Assembly (NCBI GenBank): GCA_030765065.1
Contig: CM060979.1
Coordinates: 105,636,350-105,700,349, forward strand
Length of the DNA: 64,000 nucleotides
Direction: 5' to 3'
Source: Deroplatys truncata
Taxonomy: Eukaryota; Arthropoda; Insecta; Mantodea; Mantidae
Both the position numbers and the translations under genes were made by a program. How positions within the stretch are numbered: position 1 is the stretch's first letter; each line of letters opens with the position of its first letter. This document shows positions 34,073-44,315 of the stretch, one piece after another. Below the pieces are notes generated by a model. It was given only the letters and a program-made list of their open reading frames with translations. It was not told the origin of the DNA and ran no database searches.

Positions 34073-34910
34073 AAAATAAATGCATTCTACTTTTGTCAAC
34101 TGAACAGAATCGCAGACTAATGGAACACAGATGTTCAATAAGCATTTGGAAACGTCTCTGACAATCCACTGAAAGGTATGAGTTTACGCTCTACTTCTTT
34201 GCTTGGATTTGGCCACCCGTTGTCTATAACCTTTCATTACATAATAATTGTCAAGCTGGAGACGTAGGATCGATCGCCCTCCACAATAAAGGCTATGGTA
34301 GTGCTCCGTAACACTGGGATTAGCCAGCGCGAATCGAAACCTAAAAATTTAAGTGACATGTTCGTAAACGAAACTTCAACCATGTCCAAAAGAGTTACTT
34401 AAAAGCTGCTTTTGAGTCACAATTTGTTCTACCTCCTAAATTTGAAAGGAAACGAATACTTTGCTTATCGAAAGTTGCATGCCTGCTATTTTCACGATCT
34501 GTTGGTTGGTTGTAATAACAAAACAATTACGATTATTATAATTCTGATGAATTAGTTAAAGTTACTGAGTTAATAATGCGATTCCGATTTCATTTTATAG
34601 ATAATGACTATGCTTTACTCTATTTTGTCAATCATTGAAGTTATACACAGACTCTTGGCATTTTATACCGCATACAGGTCAATTTATTTATTTAGTTATT
34701 TATCATCATCACCATCAGTGCCTTCATGGATAGGTATCAGCCGTTTCCACATCAGAGAGACAATCTTACTATCTGGCCAATGGATGGCCGATGCTTCTCT
34801 TTCCTGTTGGTCTGTAATTCAGTAATATTTTGGGTAATTTGTCATCTGAGCACACACATTATCTTTAACATTAATTACACTATCAGTTAACTATATAGGT
34901 ATGTGGTAAT
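34073..34910. other. No gene seen (0.8 kb)
   Basis: AT-rich. 'ccagcgcgaatcgaaacc' near 34334 faintly recalls a tRNA T-arm, but no partner box was seen. Confidence 0.5.
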
Positions 34911-36192
34911 TACGGAGGGCTGTTCACGATCTATGGTAACAATATCAAACGAGCACAATAGCTCCGCGCTGAAACATGTGGAACTGAATGAAAGTAGCAG
35001 TATGAGTGTATCGCTGTGTTTGCTCAGTTGTGTGCTTTTGTTCTTGCTGCATCAAATGGCGTCAAAAATAGAACCATTCTGATAAGGGTACATTATTGCT
35101 ATTTCCAATGCAACATACTTGTATTCTAAGATTATTAAGCTGTGCAAGAGGCGTGGTTTTACCATATCCAAGAAAGTGATCTCATGTGCACTCAACAAAA
35201 AAGTTAAGGCCACACCAGGACTTATTCCAAAGGGTAAGAAACAGGGAAATTCACGACTGACCACCAGTCGCACCTCGGAGATAATTTGGAAGGTGAAGTC
35301 CCATGCTTCTGGAACAAATCCTCAACTCAGAGGTCCATTGCACTGTAATTAGGGATCTCTGTTACTACTGTGAACGCCATAATCAACCAGGATTTGAATC
35401 TAGAAAAGTACCATAAGAGCCGGGGATATAAGCTGTTGCCTAAGCACAATGCCAAACGTGCCACTAACAGCAGAAAGCTGAATGAACGATACCTAGCTGG
35501 CGAAAAGTAGATGTTTGTTGTCTTTTTAGATGAGACATATGTTTATCTAAGCGATTGCAACAACCCTTGAGTTATATTACCGATCAAGGGGAGAAAAAAT
35601 ATTTGAAAGTTGGTATAAGGAAACTAACGAAAGTTTCCCCAATGGTTTCATGGTAATAGTAAGGTACAGTTACAATGGACAATTGACCATTCGTCATGTA
35701 CATACAAATGTGAAAATCAACTCGGCGAGCTATCAGACTAACGTCCTGATACCAATTTCCATACAGAAATCCCTGCTCACTGTGGTGCAGACGTAAATAA
35801 AGTCCGGTTGCATCAAGCCATATGTCTGCTTCAACCCACAAATGTTTGGAGAACATGGAGAAATGGGAATACATTCCATAACTTTCAGCGACATCCGTGT
35901 TAGTTATCTGATGCATCACTGATGGAGTTTTGTGCATTTGGGTTACTGAAAAGAGCTCTTGGAAGCAGACGGCCGCGAACTTTGTATGCACTCTGGAAAG
36001 CTGTCAGCAGGAGTGGGATAAACTGGACATCCCTGTATTTCGTAGCAGTTTGCTGCAGTGGAAGCTGTGCTGCAGATTGATAGATCAAGCTAAATGCTGT
36101 CAGACAGAACATCACTGCTGAAGGAGGCGTGGTTTTTCATAAGGTAAGGGGGTGTTAAGTTTGTTACCATAGACGAACAACCCCAACTGATC
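34911..36192 (+). mobile_element. Tc3-like DNA transposon, decayed, TIRs visible
   Basis: The left end holds GGGCTGTTCACGATCTATGG from 34918, and the right end holds its inverted partner 'ccatagacgaacaacccc' to about 36184, with 'ttgttaccatag' pairing inward. A TA stands at 34911-34912, but the right-hand duplication is not clear. The plus strand holds a transposase with DNA-binding and catalytic parts across about 1.1 kb, with many stops and frame changes, so it is an old copy of nearly full length. Confidence 0.75.
35119..36120 (+). pseudogene. Tc3-like transposase
   Basis: The N-part reads SKIIKLCKRRGFTISKKVIS (worn helix-turn-helix). GISVTTVNAIINQDLNLEKY near 35352 follows, with KSRGYKLLPKHNAKRATNSR. 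MFVVFLDETYVYLSDCN (about 35511-35561) holds the first catalytic aspartate. Then come GFMVIVRYSYNGQLTIRHV and VKINSASYQTNVLIPI, a block I associate with this insect family. The second catalytic region survives only as V-R-L-H-Q-A (relatives: W-I-H-Q-D), so its aspartate is lost. ASLMEFCAFGLLKRALGSRR (about 35910-35970) is the third region, where the catalytic P-D has become A-S. The C-terminus reaches about 36120. Confidence 0.7.
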
Positions 36193-36249
36193 TACCATGG
36201 CAACATGCCGGTACGGCATTAAATTCCCCAGCTGCAACGCATGTCATCT

Positions 36250-36275
36250 CAAAAAAAGAAGAAGAAGAAGAATAA
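36250..36275. repeat. A-run and (GAA)n
   Basis: 'aaaaaaagaagaagaagaag', a short simple repeat just beyond the Tc3-like element. Confidence 0.8.
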
Positions 36276-36467
36276 AGCGATCTCCTTGTGGTTTAGCGAA
36301 AAAATACGACATTTGGGAAGTTAATATTATACCAGCATGTTAGCTCACGGACCTTTCACTTTCCGGACTTTGGTTATCTAAAATATCAATCACAATCCTG
36401 AACATAAAAACCTCATCTCCGCCGCTTCAGTTCTTTTATCGGACCATTTTAGTGAGTAATTTTCACT

Positions 36468-36700
36468 TCACGTGAGCACTGTAACAGCAATTATCTTGTA
36501 ACTTAGTTTAACTTTTGATTGTACGAATGTACCATAGACTATATTAATCTTGCCAATTTTAATATCAATGCCGTAATATTTATAATATGACATGTATCCT
36601 AAATAATTGAAATGATTAACCTGTTCTATAATCTGTCCGTTTATAACTTTGCACCTTAAGTGGGTTTTTCCCCAAAATACCATAGTCGTTTACTTATTTA
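36468..36700 (-). pseudogene. Short LINE RT fragment
   Basis: The minus strand reads MVFWGKTHLRCKVINGQIIE, then QVNHFNYLGYMSYYKYYGID, then KIGKINIVYGT. This is the post-palm region with the 'F-x-Y-L-G' motif and the 'N-x-x-x-G-T' helix typical of a LINE group common in insects. About 70 codons are open. Neither YADD nor RNase H is present. Confidence 0.6.
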
Positions 36701-36827
36701 CTTAAGTTCCCAGCAGAGATTTCTTGATAAATGTGGAATGCTCACAAAATAATAAAAACTCAGCCATCATTCAATCAGGTGAACAGGATGAGCATAGTTC
36801 TAACATATACCTTACTTAGGAGTAGGA

Positions 36828-37370
36828 GGAGTAGGCTTAGGTACGGAGGGGGACTTAGCACTTCGATCTACAAGATATTTTGTGCCTAAGCCTCTTCCGG
36901 GGCGTCCCCGGGAGGCAGGGGTGAGGTGAGAGGAGACAGGGCAGAGGACAGCGTCCCTACCTGTTACACATTTAAATTCTCCATAAGGCAGCTGGAGCAG
37001 CGACTCCCCTCTTCCCTGCAGGGTTGCACATCTCACTGGGGTCCCAGGACTCAGAGACCCTCCCATTCTGGAGGACGAAGGATTACATAGATCATCCTTT
37101 TCCCCTGCCATGTATTGTCGAGACTCTCGCCGACACTTAACACCCTGAAACAGACCAAGCAGATGAAAGGTGAAATGAAATGAGAATGGAGGTGAAATGG
37201 AGGGACAGGAAGTTCGAGGGATGTAATGAACCTTCCCAGCATTCACGGGGAAACCTCCGCAAAACCTCCGAAAAACCTATGAGTCAGGAAGGTCAGCCGC
37301 GGGAATGGAACCCACGACCTCCCGAATGTGGCCACAGACGTTAGCGTCTGAGCCATCCCGCTCGGTATGC
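36828..37370 (-). repeat. tRNA-derived SINE, family 1a
   Basis: The B box GGGTTCCATTCCC lies at about 37303-37315 in reverse sense, with A-box sequence near 37345-37360. The body is parallel to 29085-29588, including 'gaccaagcagatgaaagg' and the GC-rich 3' part. Confidence 0.75.
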
Positions 37371-37582
37371 CTTAATTAACTCATACACATAAAAGTGATA
37401 GTTGCTTGGGAGCGAGGTCATCTTACTTCTAATAACCTAACTCCAACAGCAAAGTGTTTACTTCGAATGGAGAGAGGCGCTTCCTCATGCCATGTTCAAA
37501 CAATTAATGGTTCCTTTAGTCTATTTTTCAATTATTACTTTCAGTTGTTATGTATATTATACCATATTTTTACCGAAATCCG

Positions 37583-37624
37583 TCATTTCGCGAAGATCCT
37601 AGGCAGATCATGAGAAAATGGCGT
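37583..37624 (+). repeat. Left arm of a 42-bp inverted repeat around a SINE
   Basis: Pairs with 37988-38029: 37 of 42 positions match by eye. The arm begins TCATTTCGCGAAGATCC. Weaker similarity (ATGTATA...ATA) extends outward on both sides. Confidence 0.75.
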
Positions 37625-37987
37625 GTAGCGTAACTTCATTCTATACAGGAGCCGGCAGACCCGTTCCACTACTGGAGATGCCCAGAGAGGACGATGAGCA
37701 ACTCGTTTAATCAAGCAGGCTTTTAATGTTAACGGGGAATATACTCTTGTCTTTGGAGCAAGCCTCCACGCTAAATGTTCGGCACCGCAATACGCCAGAA
37801 ACCTAGAAACCCACATGAAGTATAAGAACGAAACTGAATGAAAGGGAAATCATGGAACCGACCAGAGAAAACCACGAAAAACTCAAGTGGGCGGTCGACG
37901 GCAATCGAACCTGGGACTTCCCTAATGCGAGTCTCACGTCATCCCTCTCGTTACGGCAGAACGCGTACTTTGTCATGTTTTCAGCAT
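37625..37987 (-). repeat. tRNA-derived SINE, family 1b
   Basis: Head on the right: the B box 'GGTTCGATTGCC' lies at about 37901-37912. The 3' body to the left matches 57735-58172 and 63170-63640, including 'ggaggcttgctccaaag' and 'ttgctcatcgtcctctc' in reverse sense. Confidence 0.75.
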
Positions 37988-38029
37988 ACGCCATATTTTC
38001 ATTATCCGCTTAGGATCTTCGCGAAATGA
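37988..38029 (-). repeat. Right arm of the inverted repeat
   Basis: Complement of 37583-37624. Together the arms enclose the SINE almost exactly. Confidence 0.75.
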
Positions 38030-39130
38030 GGGTTTTTAACAAAAGTCTGCGACATATTATACATATGCACTGTTTGCCCCTTTTTCCACTGTGGATGGTG
38101 TGTGCCAATTTGCTCCATTGGCCGCCAAATTGCTATTCAAATTTGTGGTCATAGTGACAGCATCCGTTACGCTTCCTTCCTCTGTTATCGTATGGATCCA
38201 ATCTTAAAACGTATCCTGCTAATATCGTTTATGTTCCTGGTATAATATTACGTTGTTTTCACATCGTACAAACAAATTTTTCATTACGTCTCCATATTTT
38301 TTGTCCTTTTATCAAATTCTAATGAATTCCTTTACACTGTGTGTTGCTGTTCGCTCTGTATATTTTATAAGTGTATATTACTAGCAAATTCAAATTTTTT
38401 TCTTTTGCTAGTATTGTAGAGCAGCGTACATTAATATAAACGCCCCCGGGACTGGACGTGTTTTCTCGAAACTTGCAATTTGGTAGCAAGAGGTGGCGAA
38501 ACTTTTGCTGTTTATTCCGTAAATGTCACTATTTATGCCTTTAATGTGTTGAAAATCTTCAAGATATGTACATATATAAACATTCTGGATACTGCACAAC
38601 CCTTTATCTTGGAAATAATTGCATTTTAGAAGTAGTATAGATTAATATGTTTAAAGAGGATAGATATAAAGAATTTCATTCCATAATTATCTGTAACTGT
38701 ATAATCTGTAACGCCAATTTACTCTACTTTTTGCTTGTAAACTATAGAAAGATTTGAATTCTTTATGCTTACAAGTCATTAAAACCTTGTATCTCGTATA
38801 GTGCAAGTTCATCGAGTGGCTCTTAATGAAATTATGATCAAAGCATGCACATTGCATTTCTACGTTGCTAAATGCAGATATATCTACTCACTAAGTAGCT
38901 TTGCCCATATCAGCAAGCTATATTTTCCACTATCATTTTATAGCCTATTTCCTATTATCCGACTACCAATAACTACATTCAAGTAGTAATCCTTTTAATT
39001 TTTTGTTTACTATTGATTTAAGTACATTTGCATTAAAATTATGCTTATTTATGCTAATGCGAGTCAGCTATAATAAGCAGGGAGGGGTTTTAGCAAGTAA
39101 ACAGAACATTGGTGTTACCGCACGGAGTAT
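38030..39130. other. No gene seen (1.1 kb)
   Basis: AT-rich. A 61-codon ORF at 38801-38986 shows no motif. Confidence 0.55.
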
Positions 39131-39248
39131 AGGTGACGTCAGGTACTGTGACGGACTTTCTTCTCTCCTTCCCTTCATAACAGCGGTTTCGTTGCGACTG
39201 CTGCATTTATTTGCTACATATACACCATAGTAGAACTGTGGCAATATG

Positions 39249-39560
39249 CCTGAAGTGAAAAAGAGTTTATACATCAAAATTGGCATCATTTGTGACGGAA
39301 TGTGGAAGGGAATATTTCAGGACAATGGCGAAACCATGATGTGTAACAAAGCGCTCAAAATACGTTTAAAACATCATACAATTCATTGAGACACAAGGAA
39401 CATTGACGCTATTAGAAAGGAAAAATGAGGAAAGTGACCTTCAACTTCGTCAGCCACAAACTACAGATCAAAATTTTTCGAGAATCTGTATCATTACGCT
39501 AATAAGAACAGATATTGCTTTAAAATGTACAGCTTTCAAAATTATTGTTTCGTAGCTTTC
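39249..39560 (+). pseudogene. Relic of a BED-finger / CGGBP1-like gene from a DNA transposon
   Basis: A MPEVKKS start at 39249 is followed in a second frame by SFVTECGREYFRTM, a cysteine-bearing CVTKRSKYV, and FIETQGTLTLLERKNEESDL with QLRQPQTTDQNFS. Order and spacing recall the N-terminal BED-type zinc finger of CGGBP1-like proteins encoded by hAT-type elements in insects, where K-F-V-x-E-F-G is followed by C-x-x-C and H-x-x-x-x-x-H. A stop interrupts the finger. Downstream pieces (FENLYHYANKNRYCFKMYSF) fit the region after the finger. Identification is from memory. Confidence 0.4.
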
Positions 39561-40361
39561 ATAAACAATTGCGCGCTATTAATAGCTAAACATTCATTGC
39601 TTTTTCTCCTTCTAATACTCTTTAATGCTGGTCTAACTGGTTTCGAAGTGAGTTCCACCTGCCTTCAACTGAAAATCGCCACCAACTCTCGGTGCGATCC
39701 TAACTTCATGCATACTTACTAAAACCCCTCTGCCTGATAATCTTTCCCATCCTTTTTAGTTATGTATTCATCGATCAATAGAGCTTACTGCGGATAGTGC
39801 AATCACCTAACGATTCTTCTCCAAATTTATAATTCTGTCAATATAAATAGCAGTAATTAAACATAAATGTATATAAATTTTCTCATTTATATTCTGATTG
39901 TTCAGCTGAAGGCACATTTATAGACGGCTAAGTTATTGCTATCTTGTGAGAATTTCCGCTTAACCAGAGGTTTCAGCTGGCGCTTTAATATGTAAGTAAA
40001 TAAATACATTCTTTTGTATGCTGTATAAAATCTAAGTCTTCAGTGCATCGACTACAGTGGTTGGTAAACGTGAGCAAATCAAACTGTTATTGTCGATAAC
40101 ATGGGGCTGGAATCCCTTATTAGTCCTTTAATCCCGTTTTATTATAATTTCATACAATGTGTGTGTATGTGTATGTGTGTACGATATCTCAGTTTATTTT
40201 GCATTGTATCTCTCCACTTGAGATAAAGCGATTCTGCAAGGTATTCCTCTCCACTTTAAAGAAATTCTAGCAGAGAGAAAATTCTTCTTTTAAATGTACA
40301 GAAAGAACAAAAGACATTACATCTTACGTGCTCTGGCGTTTTTAAAGGTTGTTCGTTTTAT
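39561..40361. other. No gene seen
   Basis: AT-rich, with a short (TG)n at 40157-40180. Nothing recognised up to the mariner. Confidence 0.55.
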
Positions 40362-40363
40362 TA

Positions 40364-41651
40364 CGAGGGCAGTCCCAGAAGTACCCGACCTGACGTATAT
40401 AGCTGTTGTTGTTTCAAACAAATAACTAATGGTAGAAAGTACCAACCTTATAAAGCTTAAGTTTGAAGTTTGACGATGCTACGTTGTTTAGTAATTGTTT
40501 GGCAGTCGTTAATAGTGAACTCTGGCGAATTTATAAACATGTATAAAACTAGCCATCGTTATGTGATACAATACTTTCATTTGAAAAGTCTTAGTCCAAC
40601 TAATATTAAAGCTGAGCTAGATTCTCTTCTGGGGGAGTCTGCTCCTTCGTTTAGAACAGTAAAATATTTGGTGGCAGAGTTTAAGCGAGGCCGTACGAGC
40701 TGCCAAGACGAACATCGCAGTGGTAGACCAAATGATATGACCACGTCAGAAATTGTGCAGAAAATCCACCAAATGGTATTGGATGACCGTCGACTGAAAG
40801 TGCGCGAGCTAGCAGACATCGTAGGCATTTCAAAAAGTGGTGTACCTCGCACACTAACTGAAAATTTAGACACGAGAAAGCTGTGCGCAAGATGGGTGCC
40901 GCGTTTATTCACAATGGAACAAAAGCAGTGTCGTGAAGATGTTTCAGTCGAGTGTTTGGCGATGTTTCGCTGCAATAAAGTCGAGTTTTTGCGCCGATTC
41001 ATAACCATGGATGAAACATGGGTCCATCACTTCACACCTGAGACGAAGGAACGTCAAAACAGTGGATTGAAAGAGGAGAGTCGGCTCCAAAGAAGGCGAA
41101 GACAGTTCCATCTGTAGGCAAGATCATGGCGTCAGTTTTTTTTGGGATGCGGGGGGGATAATTTTCATTGATTATCTTCAAAAATGAAAAGCAATCAATG
41201 GCGAGTATTATGCAAACTTATTGCAGCATTTGAATGATGAAATCAAGCAAAAACGGCCGCATTTGCTAAAAAGAAAGTTCTGTTTCAAGACAATGCACCA
41301 GTTCACATCCATCATTGCCATGGCAAAAATCAATGAGTTAAAGTTCGAATTGCTTCCTCATGCAACCTATTCGCCAGACGTAGCCCCCTCTGATTATTTT
41401 CTGTTACCTAAGTTGAAAAAATGGCTTGGTGGCAAAAGATTTGCCAACAATGAAGAGATGGATTTTGCAGTTGATGGCTATTTTGCAGAACTCGACGGTT
41501 CTCACTATAAACAAGGTATCGAAACTATTGAACATCGCTGGGAAAAGTGTATGGAGCTGAAAGGAGACTATATACATAAAATAAAGAAATTTTTTTTCTC
41601 AAAATTTTTGTGTTTTCTTTGTTAGGTCGCGTACTTCTGGGACAGCCCTAG
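40364..41651 (+). mobile_element. mariner (DD34D) transposon, near full length
   Basis: The ends CGAGGGCAGTCCCAGAAGTA (left) and TACTTCTGGGACAGCCCTAG (right) are inverted copies with few mismatches. TA flanks both (40362-40363, 41652-41653). The length of 1288 bp is that of a normal mariner. The transposase spans most of it with a small number of frame changes, so the copy is fairly young but dead. Confidence 0.92.
40539..41625 (+). pseudogene. mariner transposase, a few frame changes, catalytic residues still encoded
   Basis: The start MYKTSHRYVIQYFHLKS lies at 40539 (an upstream in-frame ATG at 40470 only lengthens the frame). The first helix-turn-helix is followed by EFKRGRTSCQDEHRSGRP and the second helix pair LKVRELADIVGISKSGV. 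FITMDETWVHHFTPETK (near 41010) holds the first aspartate. The frame is lost near 41060. FQDNAPVH (near 41285, another frame) holds the second aspartate, and a codon before it seems to be missing. ELLPHATYSPDVAPSDYFLL (near 41350) holds the third, in S-P-D-x-A-P-S-D-Y-x-x. The C-terminus HRWEKCMELKGDYI ends near 41580. Confidence 0.9.
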
Positions 41652-41653
41652 TA

Positions 41654-41949
41654 GCTTTGTGTCTTTTAAAAATATGATGGACCTTTTAACCTTTTCGTAC
41701 GTGGTGTTTATAAATTATGTAATGCTTGAAAATGCGGCGAAAATATTCTTAATCTAACAAATTGTTAAAGTAAAAAATTATTGTTTATACTGAACATCCT
41801 CTTAAATCCAAGATTTTTACAACTACACAAATTTATTTCCCAATCAGTTTAAATCTCATTTCGGTGATATTTTAAGGGGACTGAACAAAAATTCTTACAC
41901 AGCTTACAGCTAACTAATAGCCAAAGAAAGAGGAACCTGTTAGGAGTTA
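41654..41949. other. No gene seen
   Basis: AT-rich spacer between the mariner and a SINE. Confidence 0.55.
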
Positions 41950-42195
41950 ATTCATAAAGTGCCACCTTTGTGGTGTGGGGGTCGTGTATCTGCCTCACTT
42001 CAAGAAGTCCATGGTTCGTATCTTGGTAAGGGCGAGGGTAAACTTTTTTTCCGGGGGTTTCCCTTCTCTTGAAAAGATGAATGTGGAGTAATTTTAAGCT
42101 TTGTGGACCCCGGTCTCATTTGAGCACCATTTCATCCATTTCATTCATCATCCAATTACCTACTCGGTTAAAGGACGTTAAGCTACAGGGGAAAA
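41950..42195 (+). repeat. tRNA-derived SINE, family 2
   Basis: An A-box-like 'cgtgtatctgcc' lies near 41988 and a B-box-like 'ggttcgtatcttgg' at about 42013. The core 'ttccgggggtttccc' and 'gtggaccccggtctc' follow, with a 'ttcatccatttcattc' end. The same layout occurs at 53045-53310. Confidence 0.75.
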
Positions 42196-42514
42196 AAAAC
42201 TCGTAAAGGAAACCTATGTCATTTCACCGAAGCATAATTGTTTTTATTAATCCACATTATTATTTTTATTCCCATTATTATTACGTTCACATATTATAGC
42301 TTTTCAATACCATCCTAAACAAACAGCTGTAAACTGCCTGAATTAACACTATGTTGCAAAAATCGCCCATTCCCTATGCCAAGGACCCTCCGCAGAATTC
42401 ATTTTACGTTGCAGGGCATGCTTTGTAGTTGTATGCAGTGAAACATCGACTACCTAGTCGTCTATGGCTTAGAATATTACAAGTCGGAAATACACGTTTG
42501 GAGACTCTCTGACC
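42196..42514. other. No gene seen
   Basis: AT-rich spacer between the SINE and CTR copy 14. Confidence 0.55.
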
Positions 42515-43395
42515 TGTTTACTTTCTCTACTACGTACAGTAAGTAGGGGAAGTATTGCATTCCACAGAAAAATTCGATACCGAGATTTCACAGAAAATAC
42601 ATGTTTTGAGGTGCATTGAATGCACATAAAGCATTTTTGGAAACATGTCCGTGTGTGTCTGTGTGTCTGTCTGTGTGTGTGTGTGTCTGTGAACAGCATA
42701 CTCAGAAACGAACAGTCGGATAAACACCAAACTTAGTATTTAGGTTCAGTACCTTCCAGAGATGCGACACGAAGGTTTTCAAGAAAATCCGCCCACCCCT
42801 GATTACCCTTTACATGAAACATTTTTCGAACATTTTAATTTTCTCAAAAATGGCTCTAACGATTTTGATTAAATATCATATGTTTAAGATATTTTCATGA
42901 CAAATGAAATGTATATCTCGAATTTTCTGGGAATGTCTCCAAAACTATTCTTCATTATGAACGACTTTTGCATAACTGGTAAACCATAAGAGATAGACAA
43001 AATTTTACTACACAAAAAATGTAGATCGCGTTAAAATACACAATTTATGTAATATACATTTTTGTTGTTGAGTGAACCATTTTCGAGAGATATTGCTTGT
43101 TATTCCCTTAAATTTTCGCATACTTATACTTTTTCTCAAATGGGAATTCGTTATTCATTTTTTTTTGTCCTGGTAATGCAAAGAGAATGGAATACTGACA
43201 ACATAGCAACCAGCTCTTAAAATATTTGACTATCGCTTAAAGCCTACCAATTCCCCTTGCATCTACAAGAAAATTAGCAATAAGATTAACATCTCGATAT
43301 CTCGATTATCATGAAGCATATGGAGAATAAGCGTTTGTAAAAATAGTTTGTACAAGAGTAGAGAAAGTCATGTGAGTGTAACACATCAGATTTTT
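42515..43395 (+). repeat. CTR copy 14 (B-type), full length
   Basis: The 5' tip 'ttactttctctactacg' is at 42519. It has a (TG)n at 42650-42690 and ends 'gagtagagaaagtcatgtg' then 'aacacatcagatttttt' near 43396. Same subtype as copies 1 and 25, without the solo LTR. Confidence 0.88.
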
Positions 43396-44090
43396 TTTAG
43401 ATAAAGGTCCGTGTGTGTGAGTGTGTATGTCTGTTAGCAACGTAACTCAAAAAGAAAAGTCGGTTAAATAACGAAATTCGTATTTAAGTTCAGCATCTTC
43501 CAAAGATGCGACCCGAAGATTTTCAAGAAAATCTCCGCATACAAAACTACCCTTTACATGGATAATTTTTCGAAAATTTTGATTTTCTCAAAAATGGCTC
43601 TAACGATTTTGATTAAAATACCACTTATTTAAGATATGTTCGTGATAAATGAAATGTATATTTTGAACTTTCTTAGAATATAATTCTAAGCATTCTTTAT
43701 TCCCAATGACTTTTGCGTAACTGGTAAACGTAAAATATAGACAAAATCTTATCTACTGCAAAAGAAATGCAGGTCTCGTCATTTTTTTGGAGGAGTTAAC
43801 CTTTGCAAGATATTCCTTATTATTGATTTCAATTTTAAAATATTTACACTTTTCTCAAAATGGAAGTCTCTATTCGTTTTTTTCTCGTGGTAATGCAAAG
43901 AGCATAGAATTTCAAAAATATCACATAACGGCACGTTCTTAAAAATCTGACTATCGCTTCACCTGTTGTATCGTACAACGAAGTGTGTAAATGTGTGTTG
44001 AAAGTTTATCTGGATTAACAAGAAGTGGCTAGAATAATAAGGTTTTGTAAGAGTAATTTGTAGAAGAGTGAGTATAGAAATCCATGTGAA
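43396..44090 (+). repeat. CTR copy 15 (B-type), 5'-truncated
   Basis: Starts inside the unit, at 'agataaaggtccgtgtg' just before the microsatellite, directly after the 3' end of copy 14. It reaches a worn 3' end near 44075. Confidence 0.85.
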
Positions 44091-44315
44091 TCAATGCATG
44101 ACATTCCATGCAAATATATGGAATTTCAAAGCCATCACATAAAAATCTGACTATCGCTTTAGCCTAGTGTATCCTTCTTATTCTAACAAAATATGTAAAT
44201 GTATAATGAAAGTTTATCTCGATTGATAAAAAAAATGGATAGAAGCAAAACTTTTACATGAAAAGTAGAACAGTGAGTAGAGCAAGTTATCTAAATGCAA
44301 CACATAGGATGATTT
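44091..44315 (+). repeat. CTR copy 16 (B-type), 3' part only
   Basis: Starts at 'catgcaaatatatgg' within the B-type 3' half and ends 'caacacataggatgatttt'. Confidence 0.75.
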
